From assembly GCA_035646975.1 (NCBI GenBank), contig DASROJ010000119.1, positions 1 to 12,412 of the forward strand: a stretch of DNA of 12,412 nt. Direction: 5' to 3'. Position 1 is the first letter of the stretch; each line of letters begins with the position of its first letter. Positions 1 to 5,869 of the stretch are shown here, one piece after another. The notes under the pieces are model-generated. The model was not told the DNA's origin. It did not search any database and saw only the letters and a program-made list of their open reading frames with translations. The position numbers and the translations under genes were made by a program. The stretch is from DASROJ01 sp035646975 (GTDB lineage: Bacteria; Acidobacteriota; Polarisedimenticolia; JACPZX01; DASXTC01).

Positions 1-1166
1 GTGTCGTACTCGTCCATCCGGATCGAGGTGTAGCCCTGCCGCGCCAGCTCGATCACGCGGACGATGTAATTCTCCGGGATGCAGGCGGCGCGCGCCTCTC
101 GGATGGCGCGGCGCAGGGCGCGGTTGACCTTCGGGTCGAACCTCTCGCCATTGAGCGGCACCGCCGCGCTGATCTGTTGGACCCCTTCGTGGCAGGCCTT
201 GATGATGGCGTTGAGATGCCTGCCGGCGATGCGGCTGCCGATCACCAGGGCTGCGACCTTCTGCTCTTCGATCACCTTCCAGTTGATGAACTCCTCGATG
301 TCGGGATGATCGATGTCGAGGCAGACCATCTTGGCGGCGCGGCGCGTGGTGCCGCCGCTCTTGATCGATCCGGCCGCCCGATCGCCAATCTTGAGAAACG
401 ACATCAGCCCGGAGGATCGGCCGCCACCCGAAAGCGGCTCGCCTTCTCCGCGAAGCTGCGAGAAGTTCGACCCGGTGCCCGAGCCATACTTGAACAGGCG
501 CGCCTCGCGGGTCCACAGATCCATGATGCCGCCTTCGTTCACCAGATCATCGGCCACCGATTGAATGAAACAGGCATGTGGCTGAGGATGCTCGTACGAC
601 GAAGCCGACTTCTTCATCTCGCCGGTGGACGGCTCGACATAGAAGTGACCCTGCGAGGGCCCGTCGATGCCGTAGGCCCAATGGAGCCCCGTGTTGAACC
701 ACTGCGGCGAGTTGGGCGAGGCCATCTGAGAGGCGAGCATGAAAAGCATCTCGTCGTAATAGGCCAGCGCGTCGTCTTCGGTGTCGAAGTAGCCGAACCG
801 GTAGCCCCAGTAGGTCCAGCAGCCGGCCAGCCGCCGGAACACCTGGCGCGCGTCGCGCTCCATGCCGGTGCGCTCCGTCTCGTCGAGAGCCTCGAGCGCG
901 GTGGTGTCGGGCACCGACCGGCGCAGCCATGAGGGAACCCCGTACTCTTCCACCGTCTTCACCGCGCGCGGCACACCCGCCTTGCGGAAATACTTCTGCG
1001 CGAGGATGTCCACCGCCATCTGCGACCAGGCGGCCGGCACCAGGATCTCCTTTGCCTCGAAGACGAGCGACCCGTCGGGGTTTGTGATGCGCGAATCCCT
1101 GGTAGCGAACTCTATCCCGGTGAAGGGATCCTGCCCGGCGCGGGTGAATCGTCGCTCGATCCTCAT
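1..1166 (-). CDS. nrdJ: Vitamin B12-dependent (class II) ribonucleotide reductase, N-terminal part
   Basis: This enzyme reduces ribonucleotides to deoxyribonucleotides in the cytoplasm, using adenosylcobalamin instead of oxygen to make its radical. The visible part is 388 codons and stays open at the left edge, so the C-terminal half is missing from the window. I translated it from the reverse strand. Residues 151-160 read PNSPQWFNTG, a hallmark of NrdJ. Residues 194-201 (PQPHACFI) carry the substrate-site cysteine Cys199, and residues 228-237 (GSGTGSNFSQ) form the conserved glycine-rich loop. The thiyl-radical cysteine and cobalamin-contact segments would lie downstream, off the window. The ATG at 1166-1164 is chosen because AGGAGGAAATTCAAC precedes it directly, giving a strong ribosome site at normal spacing. 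Family proteins are usually 750 residues or more. The family call is firm. Regulation is probably through the NrdR-like boxes and long leader upstream. Confidence 0.95.
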   Translation of the reverse strand, partial: MRIERRFTRAGQDPFTGIEFATRDSRITNPDGSLVFEAKEILVPAAWSQMAVDILAQKYFRKAGVPRAVKTVEEYGVPSWLRRSVPDTTALEALDETERTGMERDARQVFRRLAGCWTYWGYRFGYFDTEDDALAYYDEMLFMLASQMASPNSPQWFNTGLHWAYGIDGPSQGHFYVEPSTGEMKKSASSYEHPQPHACFIQSVADDLVNEGGIMDLWTREARLFKYGSGTGSNFSQLRGEGEPLSGGGRSSGLMSFLKIGDRAAGSIKSGGTTRRAAKMVCLDIDHPDIEEFINWKVIEEQKVAALVIGSRIAGRHLNAIIKACHEGVQQISAAVPLNGERFDPKVNRALRRAIREARAACIPENYIVRVIELARQGYTSIRMDEYD

Positions 1167-1211
1167 GTTGAATTTCCTCCTGCTGATGTCGTTACTCAAA
1201 CCGGCCCGCAG

Positions 1212-1241
1212 GGAAAAGAAATCCGCGCGGCGAGCGCCGCG
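1212..1241 (-). terminator. Terminator-like hairpin inside the nrdJ leader
   Basis: On the minus strand CGCGGC-GCTC-GCCGCG forms a perfect 6-bp GC stem with a 4-nt loop (1241-1226). It is followed after three bases by ATTTCTTTT. This resembles an intrinsic terminator about 45-75 nt before the nrdJ start, so it would act as an attenuator and not as an end-of-gene terminator. The short stem, the three-base gap and the C interrupting the U tract keep confidence moderate. Confidence 0.4.
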
Positions 1242-1401
1242 TTGAGCCCTGAGGGCCGGACTTCGTGTCGGATTTCCCGGCAGGATGGGGGGCTTCGTCA
1301 AAGCCCGTTAGCGCGTTTTGCCTGTTACAGATACCCGTTTCCGATGACCCGCCCGCGTCGGGTTTTGTCACCGGCTGGCGTCCGCATCCTGAGGCTGCAA
1401 A

Positions 1402-1417
1402 CTGCAACATCTTGGAT
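1402..1417 (-). promoter_or_regulatory. NrdR-box-like operator, promoter-distal copy
   Basis: The minus strand reads ATCCAAGATGTTGCAG. Its core CAAGATGTTG matches 8 of 10 positions of the NrdR-box core CwAtATaTwG. It sits just downstream of the predicted transcription start of nrdJ and lies exactly 32 bp (centre to centre) from the second box, the three-helical-turn spacing known for NrdR tandem boxes. NrdR is the nucleotide-sensing repressor of ribonucleotide reductase genes. The match to the consensus was made by eye from memory. Confidence 0.6.
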
Positions 1418-1427
1418 GCAGGCCGGC

Positions 1428-1455
1428 ACTCTACCACGACATGTTGTGCTGTCAA
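1428..1455 (-). promoter_or_regulatory. Sigma70-type promoter of nrdJ
   Basis: On the minus strand a perfect -35 TTGACA (1455-1450) is followed after 16 bp by TAGAGT (1433-1428), a 4-of-6 match to TATAAT. AT-rich sequence containing TATAATTTT (about 1470-1462) lies just upstream of the -35 and may act as an UP element or a second -10. Transcription would begin near 1421 and run into nrdJ. Confidence 0.6.
1434..1449 (-). promoter_or_regulatory. NrdR-box-like operator within the promoter spacer
   Basis: The minus strand reads GCACAACATGTCGTGG, an imperfect palindrome (CAC-A-ACATGT-C-GTG). It matches 11 of 16 positions of the NrdR-box consensus acaCwAtATaTwGtgt. It fills exactly the 16-bp spacer between the -35 and -10 hexamers, where a bound repressor would block RNA polymerase. 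It pairs with the box at 1402-1417, leaving 16 bp between the two boxes. Confidence 0.65.
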
Positions 1456-1582
1456 TAGGGAAAATTATACATCATGGAACGCAGTTCTGGCGTGGGTTTC
1501 GTGGGATTTTTCTCTCTGCGAGCCGGCTCTTTCCCGCGCCCGGCGCGGCCCTGCGCGGGGGCCGATCGCGGCCCTTCCGAAG
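1456..1582. other. Short intergenic stretch between the two minus-strand genes
   Basis: The sequence following the stop codon of the upstream minus-strand gene contains GGGCCG-CGAT-CGGCCC, a perfect 6-bp stem with a 4-nt loop (about 1573-1558), and the small palindrome GAGCCGGCTC further on. Neither is followed by a clear U tract on the minus strand, so I do not call an intrinsic terminator. Nothing coding is seen. Confidence 0.4.
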
Positions 1583-2545
1583 TCACTCCTGAGCGGCGCT
1601 CCATTGCTGCTCGAAGACGTCGTGGAGGCTCGTGTACAGGGCGCTTTCCGCCGCCAGCTTGATCAGCGTCTGGCCCGATCCTCCGGGCGCCGACAATCTC
1701 AGGTTCAGGACGTCGGGCAGAAAGAGCATCCTGAAACGCCACAACGGAGCTTCGGGTGACAGCCGCGCGCCGAAACGCGGGCGCGCCTGTTCTGGAAGCG
1801 CGGCGCGGATCTCGCTCATGTGCGAAAGCGTCGCGCGTATCCGATCCCTCAGGCCGCCCTGCATCGGCCACTCCTTCCGCTCGAGACCTTCGAGTCGTTG
1901 CGCGGCGGAAGACGCCGGATCGAGCAGCAGCACGCGCACCCGTGACTCGGCGTGCTGCAGATTGCGTGTGAGCATCGCGCGGAACTCGGGGTTGCCGAAA
2001 AACGATTCGAACGATGGCGCCATCATGTCGAGCCGGCTCGGGCGCATCTCGGTCACCAGCTCGTACAGCTCCCGCGTGATGCCGCCCGCGCGCTCCTCGG
2101 TTGTGGCGTAGAAGCGGACGCCACTGAGCTTGCGCACCTCGAAGAAATCCTGAAGGGAATAGGAGGGTCTCGAGGTTTCTTCCGCATGGACGTGGATGCG
2201 AAACATCTCTTCGAGCAGCCGAACGTCGCGCGCGAGAAAAAAGAATGTGCCGAGCTTTGTGTTGATCGCCTCGACGGCCTGGGCAATCGCCTTGCGCCGC
2301 GCGGTGTCGTCCAGCCGGTCGCTGCGCAGCACGCCGCGCCCTCGCAGGTGATCGTGCAGCTCATCGAAAGCCAGAGGGCGATCGGCGGCCCGAAGGCACC
2401 GAAGGATCTCCACCTGCCGGGCCGGCTCGCCGCGGAAGTGACCCCCCGCCGGGCGGATGACCGCCTGCCTGAGGATGTTCTCGAACGCGTCGTCGGGGAT
2501 GTGCGGGATCCGCGAATGCCCGGGGTTGCTCGGTGGCTTGATCAC
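1583..2545 (-). CDS. Hypothetical protein with probable winged-helix N-terminus
   Basis: This is a soluble 320-residue protein I do not firmly recognise. Residues 44-98 look like a winged-helix DNA-binding unit: helix VEILRCLRAAD, then LAFDELHDHLRGRG, then a basic helix ending AVEAINTKLG. Residues 180-318 read like a compact alpha/beta sensor domain, with a strand RVRVLLLDP at 203-210, a long amphipathic helix at 230-250, and WRFRMLFLPDVLNLRL at 269-284. This resembles the phospholipase-D-like or nucleotide-sensing tails of some bacterial regulators, but no catalytic HxK motif is visible. No signal peptide or membrane segment is present. The start is a GTG with a GGAAGGG purine stretch about 12 bases upstream. 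The ATG slightly further upstream is out of frame and runs into a stop. It faces away from the desaturase and is in the same direction as nrdJ. A transcription-factor role is inference. Confidence 0.75.
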   Translation of the reverse strand: MIKPPSNPGHSRIPHIPDDAFENILRQAVIRPAGGHFRGEPARQVEILRCLRAADRPLAFDELHDHLRGRGVLRSDRLDDTARRKAIAQAVEAINTKLGTFFFLARDVRLLEEMFRIHVHAEETSRPSYSLQDFFEVRKLSGVRFYATTEERAGGITRELYELVTEMRPSRLDMMAPSFESFFGNPEFRAMLTRNLQHAESRVRVLLLDPASSAAQRLEGLERKEWPMQGGLRDRIRATLSHMSEIRAALPEQARPRFGARLSPEAPLWRFRMLFLPDVLNLRLSAPGGSGQTLIKLAAESALYTSLHDVFEQQWSAAQE

Positions 2546-2727
2546 GTTGCGCTGTGCCCTTCCGTCATGATGGCTGCGTGCCGCGTGCCGGGACCCGACG
2601 CTCGGAACCGGCCTGCCGGCGCCGGCCTGGACAGCAGGCGCGACAACGCGCCGACCGGGCGCCGCTGCACGGCGTGGAGCTAACCTGCCGTGCCGACAGG
2701 CTGTTTCGGGGCGCCGCGTCGGCAGAA

Positions 2728-2756
2728 AGCATAGACGACAAGAGGTCGACGCACAA
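2728..2756 (-). promoter_or_regulatory. Possible promoter for the minus-strand regulator-like gene
   Basis: On the minus strand TTGTGC (2756-2751), a 17-bp spacer and TATGCT (2733-2728) make a weak sigma70-type arrangement, about 175 nt before the GTG start. A second, weaker option is TTGTCG/TATCGA slightly upstream. Both matches are partial. Confidence 0.3.
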
Positions 2757-2803
2757 TCGATATTTGGATTTAATCAAGACGACAATTGACTGACAAACGG
2801 TCC

Positions 2804-2820
2804 ATGCCTGCAACCGGCAT
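2804..2820. repeat. Inverted repeat ATGCC-N7-GGCAT
   Basis: A perfect 5-bp inverted repeat with a 7-nt centre lies about 55 bp upstream of the desaturase. It could be a regulator half-site pair or chance; nothing else supports a function. Confidence 0.3.
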
Positions 2821-2837
2821 CACGTGAATAACTTAGC

Positions 2838-2866
2838 TTGCGCTACGAGCGGTCAGCCCGTAATAT
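2838..2866 (+). promoter_or_regulatory. Possible promoter giving a leaderless desaturase transcript
   Basis: TTGCGC (2838-2843), a 17-bp spacer and TAATAT (2861-2866) form a weak -35/-10 pair. The -10 ends six bases before the ATG at 2873, which places the transcription start at or next to the start codon. No Shine-Dalgarno sequence precedes that ATG, which fits a leaderless mRNA. Both hexamers are partial matches, so this remains tentative. Confidence 0.35.
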
Positions 2867-2871
2867 TACGG
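2858..2871. promoter_or_regulatory. Perfect 14-bp palindrome at the desaturase start, candidate operator
   Basis: CCGTAATATTACGG is a perfect inverted repeat ending one base before the desaturase ATG and covering the candidate -10. Its length and position suit a dimeric repressor site of the kind that controls desaturase genes. The binding protein is unknown; the divergently transcribed winged-helix protein is one candidate. Confidence 0.5.
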
Positions 2872-2872
2872 C

Positions 2873-3874
2873 ATGCAGAACAGCTCGGTAGCCATGGCCA
2901 GCACCTTGAGTCCCCTGAAGAGCCACCATTACAACGCGGCATCGGCGGCGCTGCGCAGCAAGCTGACCGCAGCCATCCCCCGGGACCAGCTCAAGGAGCT
3001 GCACGTCCGCAAGCCGTGGCGCCACTTCCTGGTGACGTTTCGTCAGCTCGTGCTGCTGGCGATCTCGAGCTACATGCTGGTGAGCTTCAGCAACCCGCTG
3101 ATCTGGATCCCGTTTGCCTTCGTGCAGGGGTTCACGATTTTCAACTTCACGGTGCTGCTGCACGAGGTGGTTCATGAGACGGTGGTGAACAGGTACCGGC
3201 CCTGGCTCACCCGCACCATTGGAATCCTCTATTCGTTTCCCAGCGGCATCTCGCATCTTCAGTTCACCCGGTGGCACCTCGATCATCATGACAACCTCGG
3301 GTCGTCCACCGAGGACCCGAAGCGGTTTCACTTGTCGCCCAAGCGCAACGCGCGGTGGTACAAGGCGCTCTATTTCACACCGGCGCTGTTTCCCATCTAC
3401 TTCCGGGCGGCGCGCAAGGAAGCCGCCACCTACGCGCCCGAGCTGCAGTCGCGCATCGCCCGGGAGCGCAACCTGACGATCCTGGGGCACCTCTGCATCC
3501 TGACGCTGCTCTGGCTCACGCTCGGCGGAGCGACGATGGCGCGTGTGTACGCCATTCCCTACTTCTTCATCTTTCCCATCGCCTTTGCAATGAATCGTCT
3601 CGGCCAGCATTACTACATCCACCCGGACAACCCGGCGCAGTGGAGCACGCTGGTGAAGTCGTCGCTGTTCTGGAACTTCGCCTTTCTCTGGTCCAACTTC
3701 CATCTCGAGCACCATTACTTTCCGCGCGTGCCTTTCTACAACCTGCCTCGGTTGAACCGCATGCTCAGGAACTTCTACCGCAGCGAAGGGATGAGGCCGG
3801 TCGGCTACGCCACGCTGCTGTATGGCTGGCTGATCAGGAACGGCGCGCCCCACACCGACTGGTCGCTGGTCTGA
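2873..3874 (+). CDS. Membrane fatty acid desaturase family protein
   Basis: This 333-residue integral membrane protein belongs to the diiron fatty-acid desaturase/hydroxylase family, which introduces double bonds or hydroxyls into acyl chains or carotenoid-like lipids. All three histidine boxes are present: HEVVH (97-101), HLDHH (135-139) and HLEHH (277-281); a further GQHYYIH lies at 244-250. Hydrophobic stretches at about 56-72, 76-95, 205-220 and 226-242 give the expected hairpin membrane topology. Length is in the usual range. The lipid substrate cannot be read from the sequence. The start is uncertain: the ATG at 2873 has no ribosome site, and the in-frame ATG at 2894 has none either, so a leaderless message from 2873 is possible. 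The DNA methyltransferase frame begins within about 90 bases downstream on the same strand. Confidence 0.9.
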   Translation: MQNSSVAMASTLSPLKSHHYNAASAALRSKLTAAIPRDQLKELHVRKPWRHFLVTFRQLVLLAISSYMLVSFSNPLIWIPFAFVQGFTIFNFTVLLHEVVHETVVNRYRPWLTRTIGILYSFPSGISHLQFTRWHLDHHDNLGSSTEDPKRFHLSPKRNARWYKALYFTPALFPIYFRAARKEAATYAPELQSRIARERNLTILGHLCILTLLWLTLGGATMARVYAIPYFFIFPIAFAMNRLGQHYYIHPDNPAQWSTLVKSSLFWNFAFLWSNFHLEHHYFPRVPFYNLPRLNRMLRNFYRSEGMRPVGYATLLYGWLIRNGAPHTDWSLV

Positions 3875-3960
3875 CGCCGCCCGAATCGATTCCCGGCATC
3901 ACCCTTCTCGCCAAACTGTCCGCCGCCCGCGTGGTGTCGCCGCGACGGCTGGATGACCCG

Positions 3961-5853
3961 ATGGAGCATCTCGCCTGGGTGGAAAGCGGCGCGCCGTTCG
4001 AAGAGGCCGGAGTCGTCGGCTTTCTCGACGGCATGGCGCCGGATCGGGACGTCGTCTCGGGCGACGACGTGACGCGCGTGCTTTCGCGGCTGGAGGCCGG
4101 CGACGTCCCGGTGGGCGATCTCTACATGATGACCGTGCCGCGCTCGCGCCGTCACGCGGCCGGGGAGTACTACACGCCGGAGTGGCTGGTGGCCAGGGTG
4201 CTGGAGCGGGCCGGGTTCGGCGGCAACGACCGCCTGATCGATCCGATGTGCGGCGCCGGCGCCTTCCTGGTGGCGGCGATCTCGAGGCTGCGCGGCGAGC
4301 GGCCCGGGTTGCCGGCGTCGGAGATCGCGCATCGGGTGCAGGGCATGGACATCAATCCGGCCGCCGTGATGATGGCGCGCGCCGAGTACCTGCGCGCGCT
4401 GGGCCCGCGTCTCGACCGCCCTCTCAGAGTGCCCGTGTTCCCCGGCGACGCGATTCTCGCGCCCCCGCTCGACGACGCGGGGCGCTTCGAGGTCGTGGCC
4501 GGCAATCCACCATGGGTTGGCTGGGAGAGCCTCACGCCGGAATACCGCGCGGCCACCAGGGAGCTCTGGCGCCACCATGGATTGTTTCCCGACGGTGGAG
4601 CCGGCATGACGGCGATGCTCGGCCGCGGCCGCAAGGACCTGTCGATGCTGGCGACCTTCGCCGCCGCCGACGGGCTGCTGGCCACCGGCGGCCGGCTCTG
4701 CTTCGTGATCGCGCAAAGTGTCTTCAAGAGCGTGGGTGGCGCCGCGGGGTTCCGCCGGTTCATGCTCGGTGATGGAACACCCTTGAAGGTGACCGCGGTG
4801 GATGATTTCGGCGCGCGGCCGGTGTTCCCTGGCGCCGCCTCGCGCGCGGCGGTCATCACGCTGATCAAGGGGGAGCCGACACGCTATCCGGTCGAGTATC
4901 GTGTCTGGGGTTCCGGCGAGGCGCAACCCAGGCAGGAATGGGCCGAGCCGGTCGACGCTGAGGACACCGCGTCGTCATGGCTCACCGGGTCGCGCCGGAG
5001 TCTGGCGGCGATGCGCGGCCGGATTGGCGCGTCAGACTATCGCGCGCGCGCCGGGGCCTATACCGGTGGCGCCAACGGCGTCTACTGGTTGCGCGCTGTC
5101 GGCTCGCGGATGCTTCACGGCGCCGGCCGCTTCGTCAACATGCCGGAGACGGGCAAACGCGAGACACCGGCCGTCGAGACGGTCCTCGAAGACGAGCTGA
5201 TCTTTCCGCTGCTGCGCGCTTCGGACATCACGCGGTTCGAGGCGCGCCCCACCGCGTTCATCCTGCTGCCGCAGGACCCGGTGCTGCGCCGGGGGATCGA
5301 CGAAACAGTCTTGGCGGCCCGATGCCCCCGCGCGCTGGAATACCTCGGCAGATTCCGGCCGCAGCTGGCCGCGCGAAAGGATCGGGGTTCTCGCAGCCTC
5401 ATCGACGCGGGCGCCCCTTTCTATACCATCTTCTCAGTCACCACCGACACGATGGCCGCATGGAAGGTGGTCTGGCCGCGAATCGCCTCGCGGGTGGTTG
5501 CGGCGGTGGTGGGACCCTGCGACGCAAAGCCGGTCATCCCGCAGGAGACCTGCACCTTCATCGCCTGTCATGGCGACCAGGCCGAAATCGAGGCCCACTA
5601 TCTTGCCGGCATGCTCAACTCCAGCCCGTTCAACGAACTGGCGGCGGGATTCTCGCAGACCGGCGGCAAGAGCTTTGGCGCGCCTCACCTGCTCAGGCAG
5701 ATCGCCGTGCCGAGGTTCGACCCGGGCCGGGCCGGCCACCGCGCGCTGGCCGATCTGGTGAGACGGAACGGAGCCTCGGTCGCCCAGACCGACCTGGATG
5801 CTGCCGTCTCGATCGCCTGGCCCTCCGAACATCGGGCCGACTCATCCGTATAG
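3961..5853 (+). CDS. N6-adenine DNA methyltransferase (Eco57I/TaqI-like), no visible nuclease partner
   Basis: The protein (630 residues from this start) should transfer a methyl group from SAM to adenine in a specific DNA sequence. From the ATG at 3961 the motifs come in gamma-class order: GEYYTP (68-73), the SAM loop DPMCGAGAF (94-102), GMDINP (128-133) and the catalytic NPPW (182-185), then GGRLCFVIAQSVF (243-255). The C-terminal half would be the target-recognition region, ending in GGKSFGAPHLLRQIAVP at about 568-584, a motif typical of the Eco57I-like group. No PD-(D/E)xK or other nuclease motif is visible at either end, and no restriction, BREX or DISARM partner gene lies next to it. 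The start is weak: the ATG has only a poor GGATGA upstream, and in-frame GTGs at 3931 and 3934 are alternatives. The frame extends further upstream, but there it overlaps the desaturase. It is probably an orphan methyltransferase or one arm of a reduced system. Confidence 0.85.
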   Translation: MEHLAWVESGAPFEEAGVVGFLDGMAPDRDVVSGDDVTRVLSRLEAGDVPVGDLYMMTVPRSRRHAAGEYYTPEWLVARVLERAGFGGNDRLIDPMCGAGAFLVAAISRLRGERPGLPASEIAHRVQGMDINPAAVMMARAEYLRALGPRLDRPLRVPVFPGDAILAPPLDDAGRFEVVAGNPPWVGWESLTPEYRAATRELWRHHGLFPDGGAGMTAMLGRGRKDLSMLATFAAADGLLATGGRLCFVIAQSVFKSVGGAAGFRRFMLGDGTPLKVTAVDDFGARPVFPGAASRAAVITLIKGEPTRYPVEYRVWGSGEAQPRQEWAEPVDAEDTASSWLTGSRRSLAAMRGRIGASDYRARAGAYTGGANGVYWLRAVGSRMLHGAGRFVNMPETGKRETPAVETVLEDELIFPLLRASDITRFEARPTAFILLPQDPVLRRGIDETVLAARCPRALEYLGRFRPQLAARKDRGSRSLIDAGAPFYTIFSVTTDTMAAWKVVWPRIASRVVAAVVGPCDAKPVIPQETCTFIACHGDQAEIEAHYLAGMLNSSPFNELAAGFSQTGGKSFGAPHLLRQIAVPRFDPGRAGHRALADLVRRNGASVAQTDLDAAVSIAWPSEHRADSSV

Positions 5854-5869
5854 CCCCCGGGAGGTTCAC

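Larger units (their letters stand above)
1167..1421 (-). promoter_or_regulatory. Long structured 5' leader of nrdJ
   Basis: About 250 nt separate the predicted transcription start (near 1421) from the nrdJ ATG, with no gene inside. The transcript can form several exclusive structures. One is a GC hairpin followed by a U-rich tract (1212-1241). A second is an 8-bp helix between GAAATCCG (1276-1269) and CGGATTTC (1225-1218), which would consume the U tract. A third is a 7-bp helix between CCGGCCC (1259-1253) and GGGCCGG (1207-1201) that encloses the hairpin. A short GCCC/GGGC hairpin (1256-1246) competes with the last. A GGGAA motif occurs at 1279-1275, but I could not find a B12 box or the rest of a cobalamin riboswitch. 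The pairings are seen in the sequence; regulation is inference. Confidence 0.5.
2546..2872. other. Divergent intergenic region between regulator-like gene and desaturase
   Basis: About 327 bp without a convincing gene. The left part is GC-rich and contains the 12-bp palindrome GCCGGCGCCGGC (2615-2626). The right part (about 2750-2800) is an AT-rich island, expected for divergent promoters. It also holds an inverted repeat ATGCC/GGCAT (2804-2820) and a 14-bp palindrome against the desaturase start. Short frames here lack ribosome sites and family resemblance. Confidence 0.6.

Noticed and set aside
177..932. Plus-strand open frame of 251 codons across the left end
   Set aside because: It is antisense to nrdJ, whose reverse-strand translation shows unmistakable family motifs. 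The plus-strand frame has no ribosome site or recognisable domain and reflects GC-rich codon bias.
1167..1421. Canonical cobalamin riboswitch upstream of nrdJ
   Set aside because: A GGGAA motif is present, but I cannot find the B12 box or the expected paired core, so I report only a structured leader with competing helices.
2615..2626. Palindrome GCCGGCGCCGGC in the divergent intergenic region
   Set aside because: Such sequences arise easily in GC-rich DNA, and this one is not placed at a promoter or followed by a U tract.
3355..3960. Upstream extension of the DNA methyltransferase frame
   Set aside because: It overlaps the desaturase over about 520 bases in another frame and encodes low-complexity Arg/Ala/His-rich sequence. 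The conserved methyltransferase part begins after 3961.
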